Source of the DNA: an uncultured Oscillospiraceae bacterium
Lineage (GTDB): Bacteria; Bacillota; Clostridia; Oscillospirales; Ruminococcaceae
Length of the DNA: 64,000 bases
NCBI GenBank assembly: GCA_902490585.1
Contig: CABUEI010000005.1
Span: 1 to 64,000, forward strand
Reading direction: 5' to 3'
How positions within the stretch are numbered: position 1 is the first letter of the stretch; each line of letters begins with the position of its first letter. Below the pieces are notes generated by a model. That model searched no databases, had not been told where the DNA came from, and saw only the letters and a program-made list of their open reading frames with translations. The position numbers and the translations under genes were made by a program. Shown here in pieces: positions 1-7,637 of this stretch.

Positions 1-13
1 TTGGCATAAATTT

Positions 14-46
14 AACCCCGATTTGGAAACAAATCGGGGTTTTTCT
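14..46 (+). terminator. Rho-independent terminator
   Basis: A stem of AACCCCGATTT and AAATCGGGGTT closes on a short GGAAAC-type loop and is followed by a T run. It ends a plus-strand transcript entering from outside the window. Confidence 0.85.
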
Positions 47-55
47 ACAGTCTGA

Positions 56-90
56 GCCGACTTTATCAAAATATGATAAGGTCGGCTTTT
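56..90 (+). terminator. Second hairpin with T run before the kinase gene
   Basis: GCCGACTTTATC pairs with GATAAGGTCGGC (one wobble) around AAAATAT and is followed by TTTT. It lies between the first terminator and the ribosome site of the kinase gene at 104, so it is either a tandem terminator or a leader hairpin of the kinase transcript. Confidence 0.55.
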
Positions 91-103
91 GGTGAAAGGA
101 AAT

Positions 104-1240
104 ATGAAACGATTTTACGAAGCCACCGAAAAGCGTGTAAAGCAAGTCAACCTGCGTATGCTCGCCATTGTCATACTGATATTCATTTTTGCGTTTCTTG
201 GAATATTCGGCTCATACACCGCTGTGCTGAACAACGCCAACTCACTGGGCAACAATCTCATAGAAAGTTATGCCTCGGATGAAGAGAAGAATATATCCAT
301 GTACTCAACTATCATTGAACTCGGTATGATGCAGATAAACGATATGGTAAATGCAAACATACCGGAGGACAGTATGAAGAACGTTATAGATACGTTCTTC
401 AAACAGGCAAAGTCATCTACAAAAGACGCAGATCTGTTGTGTTATGTCATTCTGAGCGGAAAGCTCATATCGTCTGATGATGTTGACGGCATTGAAAGCT
501 ATGACTACAAAAAGCAGGAATGGTACAAAAGGGCGCTGAACGCAAACGGAGAGGTTGTTTTTACAAACTCATACCTCACCGAAAAGGACAGATCCAATGT
601 AGTTACTATCTCTGCGGCAAATAAAGGAACCGGAAATGCGGTCATAATCGACCTCACCGATGAGAACCTTGATACCAATCACGCCGATACCGATTTACCC
701 GAACGCAGTGCATTCTATGTCTTTATCCAATACGGTGAAACAGTATACACAAAAACTCCGTTAAGCGCCGATAAAGACACCATTAACAAATACTCCGAGA
801 GCCTTTATCTTAAAATGAAGGACGGCGAGCATAAGTTTACCGACAATATTGTTGACTTTGAAGGCGAAAAACGTGCATTCTACTATACCAGGCTTGAAAA
901 CGGCTGGACAGTTGTGCTTACTGTGCCACGCTCTGTTCTTACCGCCCAGATAAACTGGATGGTACTTATGTATGCAGTGCTTTTTGCGGCGCTGCTGATA
1001 ATCGCAATTATCATGTGGCTGAGGGAAAGCAAAGCCGCAAAGCAGAATCTCCGTGCAACCGATACTATCCGTGCACTGTGCAACTCGTTCTATGCCATTT
1101 ACCGTATAGATACGCAAAACGGCACTTACGACATGATAAAAGGAACAGAGCACGCAAAAAAGGTGCTGAGCCGAAGCGGTCCGTATGAGGATTTTCTTGC
1201 TACTGCTTGCACTTTCCTTGATACCGATACTGCGGAATAA
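104..1240 (+). CDS. Hybrid sensor histidine kinase, sensor half (split gene)
   Basis: This is the membrane sensor part of a hybrid histidine kinase. Helices at about residues 20-42 and 282-306 flank an extracellular region of about 240 residues of the Cache type, followed by the start of a cytoplasmic PAS-like region. The ATG at 104 was chosen because GAAAGGA lies just upstream; a TTG at 89 has no such site. The frame ends in TAA at 1238-1240 and the next base begins an ATG in the same frame that continues the domain, so this is one gene cut by an in-frame stop. On its own the product would have a sensor but no kinase core. Ligand unknown. Confidence 0.75.
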   Translation: MKRFYEATEKRVKQVNLRMLAIVILIFIFAFLGIFGSYTAVLNNANSLGNNLIESYASDEEKNISMYSTIIELGMMQINDMVNANIPEDSMKNVIDTFFKQAKSSTKDADLLCYVILSGKLISSDDVDGIESYDYKKQEWYKRALNANGEVVFTNSYLTEKDRSNVVTISAANKGTGNAVIIDLTDENLDTNHADTDLPERSAFYVFIQYGETVYTKTPLSADKDTINKYSESLYLKMKDGEHKFTDNIVDFEGEKRAFYYTRLENGWTVVLTVPRSVLTAQINWMVLMYAVLFAALLIIAIIMWLRESKAAKQNLRATDTIRALCNSFYAIYRIDTQNGTYDMIKGTEHAKKVLSRSGPYEDFLATACTFLDTDTAE

Positions 1241-2623
1241 ATGCGTTGTGCTTTCTCTTTTGACAAAATAAAGGAAAATGTCGAAAAGCGTACCGAAAAC
1301 TACGGCGGGAGTTTTATAAGTATCAAGGGCGGCGGAAAGAAATGGATGAGCGTAAATCTGTTCCTTGATGATGACGTAAACAGCAAAAAGGCTGTAATCG
1401 CATTCCATGTCATAGACGAGGAAAAGAAACGTCAGTTACAGCATATAAAACTGCTTGAAGGTGCACTGAAAGAAGCAGAGAACAGCAAGCGCTCACAGGA
1501 ACAGTTCTTTTCGTCAATGAGCCATGAGCTCAGAACGCCTATAAATATTATACTCGGCATGAACGAACTTGCGGCTGATCCTGCCTGCCCCGAAGAAAAA
1601 CGCCTTGATTATTACAAGAAGACGGAAATCACGGGCAGAAGAATGTTGGAGCTTGTCAACAAGATACTTGACGTTTCCCGTCTTGAATCCGGACAGTCTC
1701 CGCTTGAAATGAAGCATTTCGACCTTGAGAAAGAAATCACCTCTATGATGCAACCTCTGGCGGAGCGTGCCGGAAATGAGGAAAAGAATTTCGTTCTTGA
1801 CATTGATATAGAAAACAGCAAGGTTATAGGCGACCCGTTGAAATTATCACAGATACTGATAAACCTTGTCGGAAATTCACTGAAATATACAAACCGCAAC
1901 GATACGATAAGCGTATCTGTAAGACAGGCAGGCGAAAACAATTACAACTACGTTTTCACTGTCAGAGATACAGGTATCGGTATTTCAGAGAAGTTCCTGC
2001 CGAAGCTGTTCGACCCGTACAGCCAGGGTGCTCAGTTCGGTACGGGCAGACATAACGGCACGGGGCTCGGTATGGCGATAGTCAAAAACCTTGTCAGCCA
2101 GAAAAACGGTACGATCAATGTTGAAAGTAAGGTCGGAGAGGATACAGTGTTCACAGTTACTCTCCCATTAAAGCCGGACAAAGAAACAAGCCCTCGCCAA
2201 GAAACCAAAAAGGCTGCCGGCAAGGAGATACTGAAAGGCATGAACATCATGCCGGTTGACGACAACGAGCTTAACCGTGAAATAACGTACGATATGCTCA
2301 CCGCCTGCGGTGCAACGGTAACCCAGGCCTGCGATGGCAAAGAGGCAGTGGAATTATTCACACAGTCGCAGGAAAGCAGTATCGACCTCATACTTATGGA
2401 CATGAATATGCCGGTTATGAACGGTTGTGAAGCAACAAAAGAAATACGCAAGCTTCCCCGTAAAGACGCAAATAGTGTAATTATAATCGCACTTACCGCA
2501 AACGCTTTTGCAGAGGACGTAAGTGAAACCGTAAAGGCAAGCATGAACGCTCACCTCGCAAAACCCGCAAACATCGACCTGTTGTGTAAAACACTGGGCA
2601 GACTGAAAGAAGAACACATATAG
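1241..2623 (+). CDS. Hybrid sensor histidine kinase, kinase and receiver half (split gene)
   Basis: Continues the upstream frame directly after its TAA. It holds the end of the PAS-like region, then HisKA with H-box SHELRTP (His95), HATPase_c with N-box ILINLVGNSLKYTN, G1 DTGIGIS and G2 GTGLGMAIVKNL, and a C-terminal receiver (about 335-455) with the acidic pair in VDDNE, phospho-acceptor Asp387 in LMDMNMP and the Lys of AKPAN. No Shine-Dalgarno precedes the ATG at 1241, so separate translation would rely on reinitiation across TAAATG. If expressed alone it would be a soluble kinase. No separate response regulator is adjacent. The receiver tail suggests a phosphorelay. Confidence 0.8.
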   Translation: MRCAFSFDKIKENVEKRTENYGGSFISIKGGGKKWMSVNLFLDDDVNSKKAVIAFHVIDEEKKRQLQHIKLLEGALKEAENSKRSQEQFFSSMSHELRTPINIILGMNELAADPACPEEKRLDYYKKTEITGRRMLELVNKILDVSRLESGQSPLEMKHFDLEKEITSMMQPLAERAGNEEKNFVLDIDIENSKVIGDPLKLSQILINLVGNSLKYTNRNDTISVSVRQAGENNYNYVFTVRDTGIGISEKFLPKLFDPYSQGAQFGTGRHNGTGLGMAIVKNLVSQKNGTINVESKVGEDTVFTVTLPLKPDKETSPRQETKKAAGKEILKGMNIMPVDDNELNREITYDMLTACGATVTQACDGKEAVELFTQSQESSIDLILMDMNMPVMNGCEATKEIRKLPRKDANSVIIIALTANAFAEDVSETVKASMNAHLAKPANIDLLCKTLGRLKEEHI

Positions 2624-2630
2624 TTTCAAA

Positions 2631-2663
2631 GCCGTCGCATTTTCCGTTGCGGCGGCTTTTTTA
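2631..2663 (+). terminator. Terminator after the hybrid kinase
   Basis: GCCGTCGCA pairs with TGCGGCGGC and is followed by TTTTTTAT. Confidence 0.85.
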
Positions 2664-2711
2664 TCCGCACTTCACAACGCCCTATAAATTCTTTAAAATT
2701 ATAAAAAGTAC

Positions 2712-2740
2712 TTGCATTTTATCCGCTTTTTTGGTAAAAT
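2712..2740 (+). promoter_or_regulatory. sigma-A promoter of pgk
   Basis: TTGCAT (2712-2717), a 17-base spacer and TAAAAT (2735-2740), leaving a leader of about 90 bases before pgk. Confidence 0.7.
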
Positions 2741-2835
2741 AAAATATAAGCGCAGAAGTATAAAAATATGCGTGAAATTTGTATTTCTTGAGGACAGCCT
2801 CATACAAATAAAGTAAAAGCGAAAGGATCATTACC

Positions 2836-4056
2836 ATGAGCAAATTAAACAAGAAGAATGTAGAAGATTTACAGGTAAAGGGCAGAAAAGTCCTTGTTCG
2901 TGTAGACTTCAACGTACCTATGAAGGACGGCAAGATCACAAACGACAACAGAATCCAGGCCGCACTTCCTACAATCAATAAGTTAGTTGAGAACGGCGCA
3001 AAGATAGTTCTTTGTTCACATCTCGGCAAGCCGAAGAACGGTCCCGAGGACAAGTTCTCTCTTAAGGCTGCTGCAGAAAGACTTGCAGAGCTTGTTAATA
3101 CAAAGGTAGTTTTCGCTAAGGACGATACGGTAGTAGGCGAGAACGCAAAGAAGGCAGTTGCAGAAATGAAGGACGGCGAGATAGTTGTTCTTGAAAACAC
3201 ACGTTTCCGTGGCGCTGAAGAAACAAAGAACGGTGAAGCATTCGCTAAGGAGCTTGCAGATCTCGTTGACGACGATGTATTCGTAATGGACGCTTTCGGT
3301 TCTGCACACAGAGCACACGCTTCTACAGCAGGCGTTACAAAGTTTGTTAAGGAAACAGCAGTAGGCTACCTTATGAACAAGGAAATCGAGTTCTTAGGCA
3401 ACGCTGTTGAAAACCCCGTAAGACCTTTCGTTGCTATCCTCGGCGGTGCTAAGGTTGCAGACAAGCTGAACGTTATATCAAACCTCCTCGAAAAGTGCGA
3501 CACACTTATCATCGGCGGCGGTATGGCTTACACATTCTTAAAGGCTAAGGGCTATGAAGTAGGTACATCACTCGTTGACAACGAGAAGATCGACTACTGC
3601 AAGGAAATGATTGAAAAGGCTGAAAAGCTCGGCAAGAAGCTCCTTCTCCCCATTGATACAACAATTGCAAAGGAATTCCCCGATCCTATCGACGCTGAGA
3701 TCGAAGTAAGCGTTGTTGACGCTGACAAGATTCCTGCTGATATGATGGGTCTTGACATCGGTCCTAAGACAATGGCTCTGTTCGCTGATGCAGCTAAGTC
3801 AGCTAAGACAGTTGTATGGAACGGTCCTATGGGCGTATTTGAAAACCCCGTATTAAAGAAGGGTACAGTTGCTGTCTGCGAAGCTCTTGCAGAGGCAGAC
3901 GCTACAACGATCATCGGCGGCGGCGACTCGGCTACAGCTGCTATCAACCTCGGTTATGCAGACAAGATGAGCCACATCTCAACAGGCGGCGGTGCTTCTC
4001 TTGAATACCTCGAAGGTAAGGTACTTCCCGGTATCGCTTGCATTCAGGACAAGTAA
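2836..4056 (+). CDS. pgk: Phosphoglycerate kinase
   Basis: Cytosolic glycolytic enzyme that transfers phosphate from 1,3-bisphosphoglycerate to ADP. The N-terminal substrate motif VRVDFNVPM, the glycine-rich GGGMAYTF stretch, WNGPMGVFE and the C-terminal nucleotide motif GGGDSA are all present, and 406 residues is a normal length. GAAAGGA sits 9 bases before the ATG. It heads a same-strand run with tpiA and gpmI, but the 263-base gap to tpiA with structured repeats suggests that tpiA may be separately controlled. No gap gene lies upstream, where clostridia often have one. Confidence 0.98.
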   Translation: MSKLNKKNVEDLQVKGRKVLVRVDFNVPMKDGKITNDNRIQAALPTINKLVENGAKIVLCSHLGKPKNGPEDKFSLKAAAERLAELVNTKVVFAKDDTVVGENAKKAVAEMKDGEIVVLENTRFRGAEETKNGEAFAKELADLVDDDVFVMDAFGSAHRAHASTAGVTKFVKETAVGYLMNKEIEFLGNAVENPVRPFVAILGGAKVADKLNVISNLLEKCDTLIIGGGMAYTFLKAKGYEVGTSLVDNEKIDYCKEMIEKAEKLGKKLLLPIDTTIAKEFPDPIDAEIEVSVVDADKIPADMMGLDIGPKTMALFADAAKSAKTVVWNGPMGVFENPVLKKGTVAVCEALAEADATTIIGGGDSATAAINLGYADKMSHISTGGGASLEYLEGKVLPGIACIQDK

Positions 4057-4063
4057 AAATAAC

Positions 4064-4271
4064 GAGGGCAGATTATTCTGCCCTCAGATTGTCATAAAGC
4101 ATCTGATTTAAATGGGGTCGCAGGGGCGAAGCCCCCGATAGGGTTGAGGGGCGATAGCCCCCACTCTCAGCCCCTTCCCGAGGGGAAGGGGTATGGGGTT
4201 AGGGATATTCCGATGAAACTTCATTTATAAAGTTGATGACATTTCTGAGGGCGGATATTCTCCGCCCTTAT
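4064..4271 (+). repeat. pgk-tpiA spacer: G/C-rich multi-hairpin element between two sister hairpins
   Basis: Hairpin GAGGGCAG..CTGCCCTC (4064-4085) and a near copy GAGGGCGGA..TCCGCCCTT (about 4248-4270) flank an element at about 4111-4205. The element is a chain of short G/C stems (GGGGCGAAGCCCC, GGGGCGATAGCCCC, CCCCTTCCCGAGGGGAAGGGG), unlike the base use of the neighbouring genes. It resembles a dispersed intergenic repeat; no coding frame is seen. The flanking pair reads like one hairpin duplicated by insertion. Confidence 0.6.
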
Positions 4272-4319
4272 TGTTGTGTAATAAGCAATTTATAATAAAA
4301 ACGAAAGGAACACTGTATC

Positions 4320-5093
4320 ATGAAAAAGACAGTAAGAAAAGCAGTTATCGCAGGTAACTGGAAGATGAATAAGACAAGACCTGAGGCTAAGGCTCTTTTA
4401 GAAGAATTAAAGCCTATGGTAGCTGATGTAAAGGACGTTGAGGTCGTAGCCTGCGTTCCCTTTACAAACCTTGAAACAGCTCTCGCTGTAACAGCAGGCA
4501 CAAACATAAAAATCGGCGCTGAGAACTGCCACTTTGAAAAGAGCGGCGCTTTCACAGGCGAAATTTCAGCTGATATGCTCGCTGAAATGGGTGTTGAATA
4601 TGTTGTACTCGGTCACTCCGAGCGCCGTCAGTACTTTGCTGAAACAGACGAAACAGTAAACAAGAGAACAAAGGCTGCTCTTGAAGCAGGCTTAAAGCCC
4701 ATCGTATGCGTAGGCGAGCTTCTCTGGGAGCGTGAATGCAACATTACGGAAGAAGTTATCGCACGTCAGATTAAGCTTGATTTCTTCGGCATCTCCGCAG
4801 ACGACCTCAAGAAGTGCATAATCGCTTACGAACCCGTTTGGGCTATCGGTACAGGCAAGACAGCTACGGCAGATCAGGCTGAAGAGGTTTGCGCTTTCAT
4901 CCGTGCTACACTCACTAAGCTCTACGGTGCAGATGTCGCAGAAACAATCACAATCCAGTACGGTGGCTCTATGAACGCAAAGAACGCTGAAGAACTGCTC
5001 TCAAAGACAAACGTTGACGGCGGTCTTATCGGCGGTGCTTCACTCAAGGCTGCAGATTTCACAACCATCATCAAGGCTGCCGTAAACGGCTAA
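4320..5093 (+). CDS. tpiA: Triose-phosphate isomerase
   Basis: Interconverts dihydroxyacetone phosphate and glyceraldehyde 3-phosphate. It shows the substrate lysine motif GNWKMNK, catalytic His in GHSERRQ, catalytic Glu and flexible loop in YEPVWAIGTGKTA, and phosphate-binding GGSM and GGAS near the end. Length 257 residues is usual. ACGAAAGGAA lies 10 bases before the ATG. It is followed by gpmI after 37 bases, probably on one transcript. Confidence 0.98.
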   Translation: MKKTVRKAVIAGNWKMNKTRPEAKALLEELKPMVADVKDVEVVACVPFTNLETALAVTAGTNIKIGAENCHFEKSGAFTGEISADMLAEMGVEYVVLGHSERRQYFAETDETVNKRTKAALEAGLKPIVCVGELLWERECNITEEVIARQIKLDFFGISADDLKKCIIAYEPVWAIGTGKTATADQAEEVCAFIRATLTKLYGADVAETITIQYGGSMNAKNAEELLSKTNVDGGLIGGASLKAADFTTIIKAAVNG

Positions 5094-5130
5094 TCAAAAA
5101 TCGGATATTTACGAAAGGACGACTAAACAA

Positions 5131-6732
5131 ATGGCAAAACCCGTTTTACTCGTTGTTATGGACGGCGTAGGCTTTTCAAAGACAGGTCTCGGCGATGCAG
5201 TTACACTCGCCAACACGCCTACACTTGACAGACTTTTAAGAGAATGCCCCAACACACGTTTAAAGGCTCACGGTGACGCTGTAGGTCTGCCTACAGATGA
5301 TGATATGGGCAACTCCGAGGTAGGTCACAACGCACTCGGCTGCGGTCAGATCTACTCACAGGGTGCTAAGCTCGTTAACGAATCAATCGAAAGCGGAAAG
5401 ATGTACGAATCTGAAGCATGGAAGGAACTCGTTGACAACTGCAAGGCTAACAACAGCACTCTGCACTTCATCGGTCTTTTATCAGACGGTAACGTTCACT
5501 CAAATATCAAGCACCTGTTCAAGATGCTGACAGAAGCCAAGAACGAGGGTATCAAGAAGGCAAGAGTACACGTTCTGCTCGACGGCAGAGATGTACCTGC
5601 AACTTCAGCTCCCATATATATCGAACAGCTTGAAAAATTCCTCAAGGAACTGAATGCTGACGGCACTTTCGACGGCAAGATTGCAAGCGGCGGCGGACGT
5701 ATGAAGGTTACTATGGATCGTTACCAGGCTGACTGGCCCATGGTTGAACTCGGCTGGAAGACTCACGTCAAGGGTGAGGGCAGACAGTTCGCATCGGCTA
5801 TGGAAGCTGTTGAAACCTACCGCAAGGAAATCGACGGCGTTATCGACCAGGATCTCCCTGCTTTCGTAATCGCCGAGAACGGCGAGCCTGTAGGCAAGAT
5901 TGTTGACAAAGACAGCGTTATCCTCTTCAACTTCAGAGGTGACCGTGCTATCGAGCTTTCAATGGCATTTGACGATGACAACTTCACAGCATTTGACAGA
6001 GGTGCAAAGCCCGATGTATGCTTCGCAGGTATGTTACAGTACGACGGCGACTTAAAGCTTCCTGCACGCTTCCTTGTAAATCCTCCCGAGATCACAAATA
6101 CTCTCACAGAGGTACTGGTTGCCGCAGGTCTTAATGAGTACGCTGTATCCGAAACACAGAAGTACGGTCATGTAACTTACTTCTGGAACGGTAACAAGAG
6201 CGACAAGTTCAGCGAAGAGCTTGAAACATACAAGGAGATCCCCTCTGACAATGTTTCATTCGACCAGCGTCCCTGGATGAAGTCAGCTGAGATAACAGAC
6301 GATCTTATCGAAGTTATCAAGAGCAAGAAGTATGACTTTATCCGTTGCAATTACCCCAACGGCGACATGGTTGGTCACACAGGCAGTCTTGACTCAACAA
6401 TAATCGGTGTTGAGGCTGTTGACCTCGGTCTTTCAAGACTTATCAAGGTTTGCGATGAGTACGGTGTTACACTCGTTGTAACTGCTGACCACGGTAACGC
6501 AGACGAGATGCTTGAGAAGAACAAGAAGGGTGAGATCCAGGTAAGAACTGCACACTCACTCAACCCCGTTCCTTTCATTATCTATGATAAGGACGTTAAG
6601 TACACCATCAAGGACGATACAAAGTACGGTCCCGGTGTTCCTACAAAGTACGGTCTTGCTAACGTTGCTCCGACTATCGTTAAGATGCTCGGTCTTACAG
6701 CTCCTGACTGCTGGCAGGAAAGCATGATCTAA
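5131..6732 (+). CDS. gpmI: 2,3-bisphosphoglycerate-independent phosphoglycerate mutase
   Basis: Manganese-dependent interconversion of 3- and 2-phosphoglycerate. It has the alkaline-phosphatase-type metal motif VVMDGVG, the catalytic serine in MGNSEVGH, the LLDGRDVPATS substrate segment, and C-terminal metal ligands in TADHGNADEM. At 533 residues it is slightly longer than the usual 510 or so. ACGAAAGGACG precedes the ATG. It closes the glycolytic run; enolase does not follow. Confidence 0.97.
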   Translation: MAKPVLLVVMDGVGFSKTGLGDAVTLANTPTLDRLLRECPNTRLKAHGDAVGLPTDDDMGNSEVGHNALGCGQIYSQGAKLVNESIESGKMYESEAWKELVDNCKANNSTLHFIGLLSDGNVHSNIKHLFKMLTEAKNEGIKKARVHVLLDGRDVPATSAPIYIEQLEKFLKELNADGTFDGKIASGGGRMKVTMDRYQADWPMVELGWKTHVKGEGRQFASAMEAVETYRKEIDGVIDQDLPAFVIAENGEPVGKIVDKDSVILFNFRGDRAIELSMAFDDDNFTAFDRGAKPDVCFAGMLQYDGDLKLPARFLVNPPEITNTLTEVLVAAGLNEYAVSETQKYGHVTYFWNGNKSDKFSEELETYKEIPSDNVSFDQRPWMKSAEITDDLIEVIKSKKYDFIRCNYPNGDMVGHTGSLDSTIIGVEAVDLGLSRLIKVCDEYGVTLVVTADHGNADEMLEKNKKGEIQVRTAHSLNPVPFIIYDKDVKYTIKDDTKYGPGVPTKYGLANVAPTIVKMLGLTAPDCWQESMI

Positions 6733-6747
6733 GGTGGCTGTGCCACC
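6733..6747 (+). other. Short hairpin after gpmI
   Basis: GGTGGC-TGT-GCCACC directly after the gpmI stop codon with no T run; possibly a 3'-end stabilising stem. Confidence 0.4.
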
Positions 6748-6752
6748 GACTA

Positions 6753-6957
6753 TTCCGCCTTTAGCACTGTTTGAGCTATCCGCAGGATAGTGAAACGGCG
6801 GGGCTGAACGGTACTGCAAATTTTGCATAATCACCTTTAAGTAGGTCGCCACTGACTGTGACGCATCAAGTTCCGCCTTTAGCACTGTTTGAGCTATCTG
6901 CAGGATAGTGAAACGGCGGGGCTGAATGGTACTACAAGTTTTGTGGGATCATTTTAA
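6753..6957 (+). repeat. Two tandem copies of a structured ~86-base noncoding element
   Basis: Copy 1 spans 6753-6839 and copy 2 6871-6957, offset 118 bases. Each starts TTCCGCCTTTAGCACTG and can fold with an outer CCGCC/GGCGG stem, a CACT/AGTG pair and an inner CTATC(C/T)-GCA-GGATAG hairpin. The C-to-T change in copy 2 keeps pairing as a wobble. Differences cluster towards the 3' ends. No ORF with a ribosome site is present. The 407 bases between gpmI and rimI otherwise hold only the terminator at 7091. It could be a small RNA pair or a mobile noncoding repeat. Confidence 0.55.
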
Positions 6958-7090
6958 AGCAAGCGGCAATGCAGATGTATATTTCCGACAGGCAAAAGCA
7001 AAGACAAAATCGTGTAAAGCGGATATCCCGTGTATAGCGACAACAGTTTTGTAAAGCGTCTGCGGCATAACACAACCTAATAAAACAATA

Positions 7091-7130
7091 CGGCAGGCAT
7101 GAGAAATCATGTCTGCCGATTTTGTGTTAT
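7091..7130. terminator. Bidirectional terminator between gpmI and rimI
   Basis: CGGCAGGCATGA and TCATGTCTGCCG pair around GAAA. T-rich sequence follows on the plus strand and a weaker T-rich tract on the minus strand, serving convergent transcripts. Confidence 0.7.
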
Positions 7131-7139
7131 ATAGCTTTT

Positions 7140-7637
7140 TTATAATTCCGCTTTATAGATCAAAGCGTCACAGATTGGTTCTGTATAATAGTTTCTGCGC
7201 CGTCCGACCTCACTGAAACCGTATTTCTCATAGAGTTTTTTTGCCGGCTCGTTGTCACAGCGTACTTCAAGAAATACGTTTCTTATTCCGTTTTCACGGC
7301 ACTTATCAAGGAAATACGTCATCAGTCTGTCGGCTATACCCTGCTTTCTGTATGACGGCACAACGGCGATACGATAAAGCTCACATTCGTCTGCAACACT
7401 CTGACCGCAGATATATCCTACAGGCTGATTTTCCGCTTTATTATCACGGATAACAGCAGTTATTGAGCCATCTGTCAGGACCTGCGACTCAATGCTACGC
7501 TCTGTCCACGGCACAGAAAAGCACATTTTTTCAACAGTTACAATATTTTTGCACAGCATCGTTTTCATTTGCTTTTCAGTCTGTGTGCCGCAGTCTGTTT
7601 CTGTATTGATTACGGTGTCATTTTCAATGAGTATCAT
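7140..7637 (-). CDS. rimI: Ribosomal protein S18-alanine N-acetyltransferase (GNAT)
   Basis: Probable N-terminal acetylase of ribosomal protein bS18. The RimI-type CFSVPWTERS motif is near the N-terminus, followed by the acetyl-CoA loop VVPSYRKQGIADRL and the LEVRCDNEPAKKLYEKYGF motif typical of RimI. At 165 residues it is a little long; the first 23 residues look non-conserved, and an internal ATG (KTML..) could be the true start. The ATG at 7637 overlaps the polA stop by 14 bases, so translation is coupled to polA. tsaB/tsaD, frequent rimI partners, are not adjacent. Confidence 0.85.
   Translation of the reverse strand: MILIENDTVINTETDCGTQTEKQMKTMLCKNIVTVEKMCFSVPWTERSIESQVLTDGSITAVIRDNKAENQPVGYICGQSVADECELYRIAVVPSYRKQGIADRLMTYFLDKCRENGIRNVFLEVRCDNEPAKKLYEKYGFSEVGRRRNYYTEPICDALIYKAEL

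Noticed and set aside
1238..1240. Stop-codon recoding (UAA read as sense)
   Set aside because: TAA ends many other genes here (pgk, tpiA, gpmI), and no recoding signal or matching tRNA is visible; mutation, error or reinitiation is simpler.
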